Assembly: GCF_025370875.1 (NCBI RefSeq)
Contig: NZ_JAMXFD010000003.1
Location: 340,355 to 404,354, forward strand
DNA from: Laspinema palackyanum D2c
GTDB lineage: Bacteria > Cyanobacteriota > Cyanobacteriia > Cyanobacteriales > Laspinemataceae
Reading direction: 5' to 3'
DNA length: 64,000 nt
The notes under the pieces were generated by a model. It saw only the letters and a list, made by a program, of their open reading frames with translations, was not told the DNA's origin and ran no database searches. Position 1 is the stretch's first letter; each line of letters starts with the position of its first letter. Both the position numbers and the translations under genes were made by a program. Shown in pieces: positions 54,034 to 63,721 of this stretch.

Positions 54034-54420
54034 TTACTCGATTTTCCAACCTTCCTCGGGTAACAGACGACACCCTTGTAATCCCAAAGCGGGATTTTGA
54101 CGATAGTCTTCTTCTGGAATCCAAACCTGGACGGTTAAATCAGCTCCTACCGAGTAGATGTATTCGGCATTGGGGTCATAGTTCATCGTGACTTTGAGGT
54201 TAGAGAAATCATCCTCACAGATTTCAAAGCCGAAACGAACTACAATCTGCGCTACTAAGCACTCCGGTGTATCGTGGTATTCTCCAGCCGCCTCTCGTTC
54301 TTGGCAAAATTTACCGAGAAAGGGTTTGAGAATGCGGCGAACCTTGTCCGGCGCTCCATTTCTACTGGCATAGATGATTGCCGGATTTCCTTCTACAACG
54401 ATTTGACAGGGTATAGACAT
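54034..54420 (-). CDS. Conserved hypothetical cyanobacterial protein
   Basis: A 128-residue soluble protein (MSIPCQIVVEGNPAIIYASR) with a beta-rich first third and an acidic C-terminal half, AEYIYSVGADLTVQVWIPEE. The regular coding character and plausible ATG support a gene; no domain is recognised. It diverges from the next gene. Confidence 0.65.
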   Translation of the reverse strand: MSIPCQIVVEGNPAIIYASRNGAPDKVRRILKPFLGKFCQEREAAGEYHDTPECLVAQIVVRFGFEICEDDFSNLKVTMNYDPNAEYIYSVGADLTVQVWIPEEDYRQNPALGLQGCRLLPEEGWKIE

Positions 54421-54609
54421 GGGTGTGATTCCTACTCGTTCGGAAACGGTACCAATACTTGCGATACCGTTATCAACATAATATTTTGGCCTAAAGCCAC
54501 CCCGTGCCGTTCATTTACACCGATGAAATTTTTACCGAGTCGTAAAAGACGACCCTCAATCTAAACGTTTTAACATCAATATCTATTGGTCAGTGGAGGA
54601 TAATTGGGC

Positions 54610-55029
54610 GTGAATGCAGCAGAACAGGTTAAAAATTTTGAACTCGCCAGCAAGATTGCGGCAGTCGTTAATCTTTTTAAGTTACAGTTTCCTGACGCAC
54701 GGGCGGATTTGAAACCTTGGGTGAATGACCCCAATACCCAAGAACTGGTGGATCCTGATTCCATTGATATTGGATTTCACTTTCCCGGATGGAGTCGCTC
54801 ATTGCAGAGTCGGAGTATTTTAGTTCAAATTCGGTTTCATGAGGACCCCTTGGATGGCGATCGCCGGGCGATCGGAGTGGAATCAGCCGGTTACAATCAT
54901 CAAGGACAACAATGGCGATTTTCAACAGTGGAAAACTGGCGCTTTGTAGGAGCAACGGAGCCCGTTACTGAGGTACAGGACAAGTTAAAAACCTTTTGCC
55001 AGCAGACTTTTGAGTTGTTTAATGGGTAG
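54610..55029 (+). CDS. Conserved hypothetical protein
   Basis: From GTG 54610 (MNAAEQVKNFELASKIAAVV, 139 residues), with GGAGGA 10-15 bases upstream; a TTG at 54604 would be too close. It includes a basic/aromatic strand HFPGWSRSLQSRSILVQIRF and ends FCQQTFELFNG. No domain recognised. It and the previous divergent gene look like a small cyanobacterial pair. Confidence 0.65.
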   Translation: MNAAEQVKNFELASKIAAVVNLFKLQFPDARADLKPWVNDPNTQELVDPDSIDIGFHFPGWSRSLQSRSILVQIRFHEDPLDGDRRAIGVESAGYNHQGQQWRFSTVENWRFVGATEPVTEVQDKLKTFCQQTFELFNG

Positions 55030-55088
55030 TTTGAGGAGACGGGGATAGATCCTTTGTCCTTGGTGGATCGGGGAGTTGGAGCAATACT

Positions 55089-55134
55089 CGTGACTTGGCT
55101 GGAGCCAAGTCACGAAGAAACGACTGAAGTCGTT
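55089..55134. repeat. Two adjacent palindromes between hypothetical gene and autokinase
   Basis: CGTGACTTGGCT and AGCCAAGTCACG (55089-55114, perfect 12-bp arms with GG between) are followed at once by AACGACTGAAGTCGTT (55119-55134), the family also seen at 9.1 and 63.0 kb. Confidence 0.7.
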
Positions 55135-55168
55135 ACTACAAACTTGTGTATTCTCCCTATCCTTGGGA

Positions 55169-57490
55169 TTAAAGAGAAATAGCCTCTTCTTCCTCCGCTT
55201 CCAGTTCCCGATCGCGTCCATTGTAGTGCCGATCGCCATAGTCCCAGGAGCTGTTTTGTCCTTGAACGCCGTTGGCAATAATCCCCAGGACCCTGGTATT
55301 GCCAGTTTGCAATTCGGCGATCGCTTGTTGGAGGGCGGGTTTCTCGGTTTGACCCATGCTGACCACTAACCCAATTCCATCGGTATAGGCGGCTAAAACT
55401 CGACCATCTACGACCCCGAGGAGGGGAGGGGTATCATAAATCACCAGGTCAAATAAAGCGTGCCATTGCTGCATCAGGTTGTGCATTTTTTCAGAAGACA
55501 ACAACCGGATGGGGTCTGGGGGTGTCGCACCGGCAGTCAGGATGAACAGATTGGGTTCCACGGGCGATCGCTGAATGGCCTCATTCATATCCATTTCCGT
55601 CGCAATCAGATGGGTTAACCCTTGACGGTTGGGTAATCCCAATCGTTTATGGACTTGGGGCCAGCGCAAGTCGGCATCCACCAGTAACACTCGCTGTCCC
55701 ATTGAGGCAGCAGCTTCGGCGAGATTGACGGCTACCGTTGATTTACCTTCAGCAGGAATTGCCGAGGCGATCGCCATTGAGCGCAGGGGTTTACCAGGAG
55801 TCAGGAAGCGGATATTAGCATTGAGTGCGCGGAATGCTTCTAAAAAGCCAAAATCGCGGACATCTTGGAAGGCAGCACTACCGCGAGCATCCGCAGAGGG
55901 GAGAACCACCGAGCGATCGCTCGCCGGGATCAACCCTAAAATCGGCAAGCGCGTCGCCTCTTTTAAGTCTTCCGGAGAATGGAAGACATTATCCAAGCGA
56001 TCGGCTAATAATGCCGCCCCAAATCCCAACATCAACCCCAACATCGCCCCTAAAACCATGTTCCGAGGCAGACTTGGCGAAACCGGAACCGGATTTCCAT
56101 CTTCATCCCGAGGAATCGTCGGTTGGGAAATTACTTCCCAAGGCACCTCTCGTTCCGCTGCATCCACCCGCAACCCTTCCCTACGGGCTAATAATTCAGT
56201 GAGGGTTGTGTTAGCAATCTGGAGTTCCCGCTGCAAATCTGTGTACTGGCGGAGAATAATGGGAAATTGTTCGCGGTATTCGCTTAACATTTTTGCCGCC
56301 TCCCCAAGAACTTGATTTCGCACCTGGAGGACTTGAATTTGGCTGGCAGCTTTGACCATTTCCTGAATCAGGCCCGTGCGAACCGTGTTTTGGAAGGGAG
56401 CTTGGGGGTTACCCACTACGCCGCCCGGTAGCTGACTCCCTAACACTTCCGAAGCTTCCTGTCCTAAAAGTAACTCGATGGTTCGTCGCTCTTCTAAGAG
56501 AACTTGGACTTGGGGTGAGTTTGGGGTAAACCGAGTTGACTCAGCAGCAATTTTATTTTCTAGTTCTTTGAGTCGATTAAGTCGAGCTTGATAGGTGGGA
56601 GCTTCACTTAAAACTGAAGCGGCGATCGCTGTCCCCGGTTCGAGTCCAATTTGTCGCCGCAACGTTTCATACAATTGTTGCTGCTGAACCAGTTGAGCTT
56701 GAGCGTCTAATAGCTGGTCATCTAGTTTGGTGAGTTGTTGAGCCAGTTGTTCCCCTTGTAACTCGGGTTCAATAAGGTTGTACTCCTGACGAAATTTCTG
56801 GAGTTGTTCTTGCAGGGTATCCACCCGCTGCCGTAACTGTGGGAGTTGGTCTTCAATAAATTGAATCCCCTGACTAATATTGCTTTTGCGGTCTTCTAAG
56901 CTGTATCGCAGGTAAGCATTTTGGAGCGTTTCCAAGACAAACTGAATTTTCTCCGGTTCCACATCTCGGTATCGAACTTCGAGAATTTTAGTATTTTTAT
57001 TGAAGCGATCGAGGGAGAGGGGCGGTTTCTTGCCCCCGATTATCGAGTTATACTCCAGTTCGGGATAGCGAGCTCGGATCTGCTGAATGATAGGGTCCAT
57101 CAGTTTGGGACTTTGTAAAACCGCTAGTTGGCTATCATAATCCAAGCCCGAACTTTGTCCTTGCAGAAACTGTCCCCCCAGACCCCCTGCCAGAGCAGAA
57201 ATCCGAGAAAAATTATCATCCTGACTGGTGACTGGCTCCACCAGAATTTGGAAATTGCCTTCATACTCTGGGGTTTGGTTGGCAGTCCAGACGGCAACAC
57301 CACCTGTGACGAGAGTCGCAACGCCCAGAATCACAAAGGCTCGACGACGAATCACAGCAAATAGCTGACCGAGATCCAATTCTTCCTCATCGGGATCTTG
57401 GAATTCAGCCATATAAGGCATCGGCACGAACTGTGACCCATTGCCTGGGTGGTGAAGAGTTAACGGCTGAGGATTGGGTGCGCTCTCCAT
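55169..57490 (-). CDS. Polysaccharide biosynthesis tyrosine autokinase (Wzc-like)
   Basis: The 773-residue protein joins a Wzz chain-length domain between two membrane segments (about 50-70 and 478-498; long coiled coil between) to a C-terminal BY-kinase: Walker A AIPAEGKSTVAVNL (about 583-596), A' LLVDADLRWPQ (about 608-618) and B LVIYDTPPLLGVVD. Such enzymes control exopolysaccharide length and export. The tail (WDYGDRHYNGRDRELEAEEE) has only two Tyr, fewer than the usual Tyr cluster. It is the last gene of the exopolysaccharide cluster, in the same direction as the two upstream genes. Confidence 0.93.
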   Translation of the reverse strand: MESAPNPQPLTLHHPGNGSQFVPMPYMAEFQDPDEEELDLGQLFAVIRRRAFVILGVATLVTGGVAVWTANQTPEYEGNFQILVEPVTSQDDNFSRISALAGGLGGQFLQGQSSGLDYDSQLAVLQSPKLMDPIIQQIRARYPELEYNSIIGGKKPPLSLDRFNKNTKILEVRYRDVEPEKIQFVLETLQNAYLRYSLEDRKSNISQGIQFIEDQLPQLRQRVDTLQEQLQKFRQEYNLIEPELQGEQLAQQLTKLDDQLLDAQAQLVQQQQLYETLRRQIGLEPGTAIAASVLSEAPTYQARLNRLKELENKIAAESTRFTPNSPQVQVLLEERRTIELLLGQEASEVLGSQLPGGVVGNPQAPFQNTVRTGLIQEMVKAASQIQVLQVRNQVLGEAAKMLSEYREQFPIILRQYTDLQRELQIANTTLTELLARREGLRVDAAEREVPWEVISQPTIPRDEDGNPVPVSPSLPRNMVLGAMLGLMLGFGAALLADRLDNVFHSPEDLKEATRLPILGLIPASDRSVVLPSADARGSAAFQDVRDFGFLEAFRALNANIRFLTPGKPLRSMAIASAIPAEGKSTVAVNLAEAAASMGQRVLLVDADLRWPQVHKRLGLPNRQGLTHLIATEMDMNEAIQRSPVEPNLFILTAGATPPDPIRLLSSEKMHNLMQQWHALFDLVIYDTPPLLGVVDGRVLAAYTDGIGLVVSMGQTEKPALQQAIAELQTGNTRVLGIIANGVQGQNSSWDYGDRHYNGRDRELEAEEEEAISL

Positions 57491-57639
57491 GTCAATCTCT
57501 GGTGATGGTGTATTCCTTCGTATCGTAGCAGTCTCGTTAGAGGATTGTGCGATGAATCAGGATAGGTTATTCGAGAACTGGATGGCTCCCAAGATGGACC
57601 CTGACTCGAACGTTCCTAAGCTCAGGATACCGGATGAGA

Positions 57640-57715
57640 TCAAGGGAACCAAAAACTGGGTTTCTTGACCCAATTTGTTGCTGATTAGCAGAGATTGTGT
57701 AAAGAAACCCGGTGG
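57640..57715. repeat. Degenerate AAACCGGG-type inverted repeat
   Basis: AAAACTGGGTTTCTTGACCC and AAAGAAACCCGGTGGG flank a loop; a diverged copy of the family at 41.5 and 46.2 kb, in the spacer before the SLBB gene. Confidence 0.5.
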
Positions 57716-57740
57716 GTCTGCCCTTGACTGTACCGACGCT

Positions 57741-60311
57741 TTAGAACAGATTAAAAAATCGCAAGATTCCAAACAGAGAGAATACAGAATTGGTCACCTG
57801 CCCGAGTGGGCTAATTCTATCTCCGAATGTCGCTAACCCCGTACGCCCGACCACAATCACATCATTGTTTCGTAGAATGGGATTAGTCCCTTCATCAAGT
57901 CCCTGAGCAAAATCAATGGGAATGGTTTGCCGAGACACGGTGCCATTGGGGTTTAACCGAATCAGTTCCACGTCATCTTTTTCCGCCCGGGTATTATTAA
58001 ATCCTCCCGCTACCAAAATCGCTTGGTTTAACGAAGCATTGGGGGGTAATTCTACTACTCCCGGTTGCTGAATTTCACCGACAATATTGACTTGAATCCG
58101 GTTGGGAGAGAAACTTGCCGTCGCCAGTCTGGGGGCTTCTGCTAAATCAATATTAGTTGCGGTTTGGACCACAATCGTATCCCCTTGTTGCAGCAGAACA
58201 TCTTGGTTCAAATTGCCATTTTCCAAGAGTTCCCACAGATTCACATCAATAATTTGTTGGGTGCCATTGTTGCGTTGCCGCAGCACTTGAATCCGCCGAA
58301 TATCCGCAGTTGGGGTGATCCCTCCAGCAATTTTAATGGCTCGGGTGACTGTGGGCAGTCCCACTACACCCCCACCCGTGCCAGGAGCCGTGAGAGTTTC
58401 CAGATTCCCAGTGGCGGCGACATCCTCCCCGGAAACGGTATAGGTTCCAGGACGGTTGACCTCTCCCACGATCGCAATATTCAGGGGGGTAGCGGTATTT
58501 GCGGCAAAGTTAGTCGTGGCGATGCGAGCCGTTTCTATTTGATTGGGGTTACTCGCCGTTGGCACTTCAATCGTATCCCCTTGTTGGAGAATGATATCCT
58601 GACTGAAATCCCCGCGATCGAGCATTTCCCATAAATTCACCACAATTGTTTGAGGAGAACCGGCTTTCGGGCGACGGTTGACGCGGATTTCGCGAATATC
58701 TGCGGATAAGGTGACTCCCCCAGCAGTTTGCAAGGCACGAGTGACGGTGAGGAGTCCACCGGCTTCATCCACTCGCGTCACAGTGTACGAGCCTGGACGA
58801 GTCACTTCCCCTGACACTGCAATATTGACAGGTTGATTTAGACTACCTGCAAAACTGGCTTCAGCTAATAGGGTAGATTCTGCCGCATTAAAGCCCGTGC
58901 CGGTGGGGACATAAATCGTATCCCCTTGTTGGAGAATAATATCTTGACTGAGATCTCCTTGCCGAAGCAATGCCCAGAGGTTGACCGGGATCCTTCGTGC
59001 TGGACCGGCCTGGGGTTGCCGCAACACTTGAATTTCGCCTAACTGTGCTGATTGTGTAACGCCACCGGCAGTTTGTAAAGCTCGGGTGACAGTTAAGAGT
59101 CCCCCTGTCTCATCCATGCGGGTGACGGTGTAGGAACCGGGTCGGCTCACTTCACCGACTACGGCAATATTGACAGGTTGAGTCGGGTCCCCGGCAAAAT
59201 TGGCCTGGGCTAACCGAGAGGATTCGGTGGGGTTAAATCCACTGCCGGTAGGGACGAAAATTGTATCCCCTTGTTGGAGAATAATATCTTGGCTGATATC
59301 CCCATTTAAAAGCTGCCAGAGGTTGACCGATAAGATTTGGGCGGGTCCAGATTTCGGTTGTCGTCGCACTTGAATCTGACCGACTTCGGCAGATTGGGTG
59401 ACGCCACCAGCAGTTTGGAGAGCACGGGTAAGGGTCAGAAGTCCACCGGCTTCCGCATCTCCTGCCACGGTGTAGGAACCGGGTCTATTAATTTCTCCGA
59501 CTACGGCGATATTGATGGGTTGAGAAGAATCCCCTGAAATGCTGGCCTCAGCAAGCTGACGCGCATCGTTGGCGTTAATGTTGGGATCGGGAGGAATAAA
59601 GATGGTGTCCCCATCACGAATGGTCACGTCTTGGCTGAGATCCCCCAACTGGACTAGGGTGGTAAGGTCGATGGTAATGAGTTGATTTGGCCCCCCTCTA
59701 GACCGCCGTAGAAGCTGCACCTGACGAATATTTGCGGTTGAGGTAATCCCTCCGGCAAGTTCAATAGCTGTAGTGATTGTGGGCCTGGGGCTACCCGCTT
59801 CATTCATGGCGATGATATAGGAACCAGGTCTTCTGACTTCTCCAGAAATCCCCACTTGAACTGGACGACGCGCCATTACGGAGATAGTCAGGAACTCTGG
59901 TCGTTGCAGGTAGGGGGCATAGAGGTTTCTGAGTCGGCTGGCTGCTTGCTCTAAGGTTAAGCCTTCTACTGAAACTCTGCCGACCAAGGGCAGATTTAAG
60001 GTGCCATCGACTAAGACTTGATGTTGACCATTTTCTCCGCTGTATTCGGGGACGTTAAAAATATCGATTTGAATGCGATCGCCAGGACCGAGGGTATAGG
60101 CTTCTTGCAAGGCTGCTCCCTGGGCCAAGAGTCGGGGTTCTTGTTCGGGTGCTAAAGATGGCTGTGCAACCGCAGGGAGTGCTGTAATCAGGGCGACTAA
60201 TATCGAGAATGTCAACCCGGGGACTGACTGGGCGATCGGTTGTCTGAGGTCCGGTCTGCTAGACCGTCTAGGGGAATGAGATGGGGGAGAAAAGGACTCT
60301 GCACTGACCAT
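57741..60311 (-). CDS. Outer-membrane polysaccharide export protein with six SLBB repeats
   Basis: From ATG 60311 (MVSAESFSPPSHSPRRSSRP) the product is 856 residues, with a hydrophobic signal segment ending VAQ (about 34-52), a polysaccharide export domain (YTLGPGDRIQIDIFNVPEYS) and then six SLBB units, each with a core like VGEVxRPGSYTV and an ending QQGDTIxVPTG; the last (VGEIQQPGVVELPP) is divergent. Wza-like proteins form the outer-membrane channel and usually have two SLBB domains, so six is unusual. A longer frame starting at 60410 (MTPANSRGSSIPHPCS) is possible. The gene lies between the autokinase and the epimerase. Confidence 0.9.
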   Translation of the reverse strand: MVSAESFSPPSHSPRRSSRPDLRQPIAQSVPGLTFSILVALITALPAVAQPSLAPEQEPRLLAQGAALQEAYTLGPGDRIQIDIFNVPEYSGENGQHQVLVDGTLNLPLVGRVSVEGLTLEQAASRLRNLYAPYLQRPEFLTISVMARRPVQVGISGEVRRPGSYIIAMNEAGSPRPTITTAIELAGGITSTANIRQVQLLRRSRGGPNQLITIDLTTLVQLGDLSQDVTIRDGDTIFIPPDPNINANDARQLAEASISGDSSQPINIAVVGEINRPGSYTVAGDAEAGGLLTLTRALQTAGGVTQSAEVGQIQVRRQPKSGPAQILSVNLWQLLNGDISQDIILQQGDTIFVPTGSGFNPTESSRLAQANFAGDPTQPVNIAVVGEVSRPGSYTVTRMDETGGLLTVTRALQTAGGVTQSAQLGEIQVLRQPQAGPARRIPVNLWALLRQGDLSQDIILQQGDTIYVPTGTGFNAAESTLLAEASFAGSLNQPVNIAVSGEVTRPGSYTVTRVDEAGGLLTVTRALQTAGGVTLSADIREIRVNRRPKAGSPQTIVVNLWEMLDRGDFSQDIILQQGDTIEVPTASNPNQIETARIATTNFAANTATPLNIAIVGEVNRPGTYTVSGEDVAATGNLETLTAPGTGGGVVGLPTVTRAIKIAGGITPTADIRRIQVLRQRNNGTQQIIDVNLWELLENGNLNQDVLLQQGDTIVVQTATNIDLAEAPRLATASFSPNRIQVNIVGEIQQPGVVELPPNASLNQAILVAGGFNNTRAEKDDVELIRLNPNGTVSRQTIPIDFAQGLDEGTNPILRNNDVIVVGRTGLATFGDRISPLGQVTNSVFSLFGILRFFNLF

Positions 60312-60634
60312 ATAGTTAAAGATGGAGTTGTCGCTTAAGAATTTATGTAGGGAAATTGGAATTGAGCAAGGATGGGGAATAGAAGAACCCCTGCTGTTTG
60401 CTGGGGTCATGCCCGAGCAATCAACTCGGAGAATCGATGGGGTAAACTCAACCCGGGGGAGGTCGGACAGCTAAATCTGGAGGCACAGGGCGATCGGCAT
60501 ATATTACCGACTTGATCACCCTTAAGTTAACCCAGATGGACGGTTTCATCCCATTCAAGCGTCAAAATTTTTCTCCTCCTGAAGCCTAGGCTTGAAGATG
60601 GGTTCTCAAACGATGCGTAAGTCCTGTAGGAGGG

Positions 60635-62758
60635 TTAGGGTAGGATAACGCTATCACTGCCAGCACCTCTTCCCTCTACAGGCAGACTCGAAAACACCGT
60701 TGCTTCATTTTTGCCAGAGCCATTCAATTTGGAAGCGCCAATCCCCTTGGGTTCTTCTAAAGGGGATCGGGATGTTAACCGAGGAGACCGAAAACCTAGG
60801 GAGGAAGGCTGATACTCGGGAACTAAGCGTTGCAATTCGGCTCGAATGGCTACCACATCATCGGTGCGAGTTTTGTGAACCAGGGCTTCTAAAAGGGGCT
60901 GTAAAAATTCCCAGTGAATTTTCGCTTCTTGGGCGCAAAAGATTTTAGGATGCTGAGTCGGTCTTGCTTTAGCACTATCGACTAATAATTCTTCGTGCAG
61001 TTTTTCTCCCGGTCTTAAGCCGGTAATTTTAATATCAATATCCTTTCCGGGTACTAACCCACTCAGCTGAATCATCTGCAGTGCTAAATCATAAATCCGC
61101 ACAGGTTCACCCATATCTAACAAGAAGATTTCCCCGCGTTTTCCCATTGCTCCGGCCTGAATCACCAAGCGGGCGGCTTCGGGGATAGACATAAAATAAC
61201 GAGTCATCTCCGCATGGGTGACGGTGATGGCTTGACCCTCAGCGATTTGCTTGCGGAATCGGGGAACCACTGAACCACTACTATCGAGAACGTTGCCAAA
61301 CCGCACGATGGTAAAGCGGGTGGAAATCCCCGATCGCTCCGCTAAAGCTTGGACAATCAGTTCCGCTACCCGTTTGCTGGCCCCCATAATATTGGTGGGA
61401 CGAACGGCTTTATCGGTGGAAATCAACACAAAATTAGCCACCCCACAGTCGATCGCACAGCGTACCGTAGTCCAAGTCCCGACCACGTTGTTAATAATTC
61501 CTGGAGCAGGATTGGCCTCTACCAAGGGAACGTGCTTATAGGCGGCGGCATGATAAATCGTATCCACCTGATATTGGGTTAGAACTCCAGCCAGCCGCTG
61601 CTCATCATTGACTGAACCCAAACAAGCAACGCACTTGAGGGTAGGATAAGCTTCCGCTAATTCCATATCGATGCTATAAAGGGCAAATTCCCCTAATTCA
61701 TATAGCACCAAACATTTCGGCTGTTGTTGAGCAATTTGGCGGCACAATTCCGAGCCAATTGACCCCCCGGCTCCAGTGACCAAAACGGTTTTTCCGGTGA
61801 TATTCATCCGCAGCAATTCTGGATCGGGGATGACTTCTTCCCGCCCGAGGAGATCAGCGATATCAATATTTCTAATTTCACTAATGGAGACTTGACCGGA
61901 TAAAATTTCGCCAATACAGGGAACAGTTTTGACCGGCAGGGACAGGAACTGTAAGCCTTCTAAAATTTGCCGCTTTCTGATGCGCTCCACCGAAGGCATT
62001 GCCAATAAAATAGTATCAAAAGGCTTTTGGAGTTGGAGTCTCGGTAATGTTGTGGGAGAGTAAACCGGGAGTCCTTGAATATTTTGATTGGCTAAAGATG
62101 GGTCATCATCGACAAAAGCAACGGGTTGGTAGCTTGGGTGATGAGCGAGGGATTGAGCTAGTTGCGAGCCCGCCCAACCGGCACCATAAATCACAATCCG
62201 TTCGGGGGTTTGATTTTGCCGAGGCAGACCGATCAGGGTATTCACCAGCCAGCGTAGAGACAGACGCACTCCCACTACCAACAACAGGGTGAGCAGCGCA
62301 TCATTCAGGAGGACCGATCGCGGGAGCTGTAGGAACTCAAAGAAATAGGCCAGGAGAACAAAAGCGCCGGAACTGAACAGCACCGCTTTCGTGGCGGTTA
62401 ATAAGAATTCCAAGCCTGCATACCGCAGCACCGGGCGGTACATTCCCGTCACCAGGAAGACCAAAGGCTTGATCACCATTAGAAGCAGAATCAGCCACAG
62501 ATAGGGCCAGGTTTGTTGAATTGGCAAGAGATCGCTGAACCGGAGTCCAAACGCCCCATAGATGGCGACCAGAAAGACTGCCGTATCCAGACTCAACAGG
62601 ATCAGACGTTTCTGGGGCCTTGAGAGGGAAGCAGCGATGGACTGAAAGGCAGTCCCTAGGTTGTTTATCAGCCAGTGTTGGGTCATGGGAACAGTATAAA
62701 TTCCATAACGCTCGTTATGCTTGGACTGGGATCCGTGGGAGTTGAGAGCAACTTTCAT
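60635..62758 (-). CDS. Membrane-bound nucleotide-sugar epimerase/4,6-dehydratase (CapD-like)
   Basis: The 707-residue protein has four to five membrane segments in the first 180 residues, then a first Rossmann domain (IVIYGAGWAGSQLAQSL, about 191-207) and a second, VLVTGAGGSIGSELCRQIAQ (about 325-344), with STDKAVRPTNIMGASKRVAEL as the catalytic MxxxK-type segment. It makes modified UDP-sugars for the polysaccharide, like CapD, WbpM or PglF. It is the first gene of the cluster; the tail is low complexity. The spacer after it (62759-63250) carries the 63.0 kb palindromes. Confidence 0.93.
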   Translation of the reverse strand: MKVALNSHGSQSKHNERYGIYTVPMTQHWLINNLGTAFQSIAASLSRPQKRLILLSLDTAVFLVAIYGAFGLRFSDLLPIQQTWPYLWLILLLMVIKPLVFLVTGMYRPVLRYAGLEFLLTATKAVLFSSGAFVLLAYFFEFLQLPRSVLLNDALLTLLLVVGVRLSLRWLVNTLIGLPRQNQTPERIVIYGAGWAGSQLAQSLAHHPSYQPVAFVDDDPSLANQNIQGLPVYSPTTLPRLQLQKPFDTILLAMPSVERIRKRQILEGLQFLSLPVKTVPCIGEILSGQVSISEIRNIDIADLLGREEVIPDPELLRMNITGKTVLVTGAGGSIGSELCRQIAQQQPKCLVLYELGEFALYSIDMELAEAYPTLKCVACLGSVNDEQRLAGVLTQYQVDTIYHAAAYKHVPLVEANPAPGIINNVVGTWTTVRCAIDCGVANFVLISTDKAVRPTNIMGASKRVAELIVQALAERSGISTRFTIVRFGNVLDSSGSVVPRFRKQIAEGQAITVTHAEMTRYFMSIPEAARLVIQAGAMGKRGEIFLLDMGEPVRIYDLALQMIQLSGLVPGKDIDIKITGLRPGEKLHEELLVDSAKARPTQHPKIFCAQEAKIHWEFLQPLLEALVHKTRTDDVVAIRAELQRLVPEYQPSSLGFRSPRLTSRSPLEEPKGIGASKLNGSGKNEATVFSSLPVEGRGAGSDSVILP

Positions 62759-63007
62759 AGAGATCTATGAATTTCCCGGATTGCTGAGAGTTCCCTCAAT
62801 CCCCGATTACCGGATCCAGACGAGGGGTAAGCGGCGATTTGCAACAAATCTTTAAAACTTTGTTGATTATAGGGGATTGTTACTAGGTTGGGAACTTTTG
62901 CCTGCACCCTATCCCGCTGAGGTGGAGCCATTAAAACCGAGCCTCTTTGACACAGGCTCATCCCCATCATGGGTAGTTCTACATCAGGACTTAGGTATTC
63001 CCGCCTA

Positions 63008-63079
63008 AACGACTTCAGTCGTTCCCCTCCGGTGTTCGTAGTAACGACTTCAGTCGTTATCCCCTTCGGTGTTCGTAGT
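63008..63079. repeat. Two tandem units of the AACGACTTCAGTCGTT family
   Basis: Units at 63008-63042 and 63043-63079: AACGACTTCAGTCGTT followed by (AT)CCCCTnCGGTGTTCGTAGT. Reverse-complement relatives of the 9.1 and 55.1 kb copies. Confidence 0.75.
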
Positions 63080-63250
63080 CAGTCAGTAAACTTAATTCAT
63101 CTGGCTCCTTCTGGCAGACCCAAAATGAGGGGCGTCCCAATAACGCACGAGTGAGCGCTTTTCTTCCCGCGACTGAAATGACCCCTATTCCGATAATCTA
63201 GTTGACATAAAACTAGATCCAGAAACGTCCTGGGTGCAACGAGGCACAAG

Positions 63251-63664
63251 ATGACCGAACCGAAAGTTACTAAAATTGATTTACTGCTGGCTTTGATGAG
63301 TGATGGGGAGTGGCACTACCCGAGTGATCTAGTAACCGTCAGCCATCGCTTTGGGGATACGATGCACCGAGCCAAGGAAAAGGGATATTTGATTGAAACC
63401 GAACGGATTAAAGGAAATGATTGTAGATATCGATTAATCGGACATGAAGACTCCCGGTTTTGGAGCGAATTTCTCAAAAAACAATCCCAACAAGGTTCTC
63501 AGTTGGGAACGGGTAAATGTCCCAACCTGCAAGGGTATAGGTTTGAAAATATCTCAGGTGTCCCCAATAGCAATACTGTCACGATTGAATTGCGATCGCC
63601 TTCGGGCCATCAACAACACCTGACGATTTCATCCGCGGGAATTCTTAAGTTTTTGTTAGAGTAA
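63251..63664 (+). CDS. Small winged-helix-like hypothetical protein
   Basis: The 137-residue product (MTEPKVTKIDLLLALMSDGE) opens with a likely winged-helix segment (LLALMSDGEWHYPSDLVTV, then RAKEKGYLIETERI), suggesting DNA or RNA binding, and continues with a beta-rich part (GYRFENISGVPNSNTVTIEL). No family is recognised. It is intact and next to the transposase fragment, so it could be accessory. Confidence 0.6.
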   Translation: MTEPKVTKIDLLLALMSDGEWHYPSDLVTVSHRFGDTMHRAKEKGYLIETERIKGNDCRYRLIGHEDSRFWSEFLKKQSQQGSQLGTGKCPNLQGYRFENISGVPNSNTVTIELRSPSGHQQHLTISSAGILKFLLE

Positions 63665-63721
63665 ACCCCCCAATTCCTCCGCTCAGTTCCTTGCCTAACA
63701 ATACCTTCGCCAAAAAAGGGA

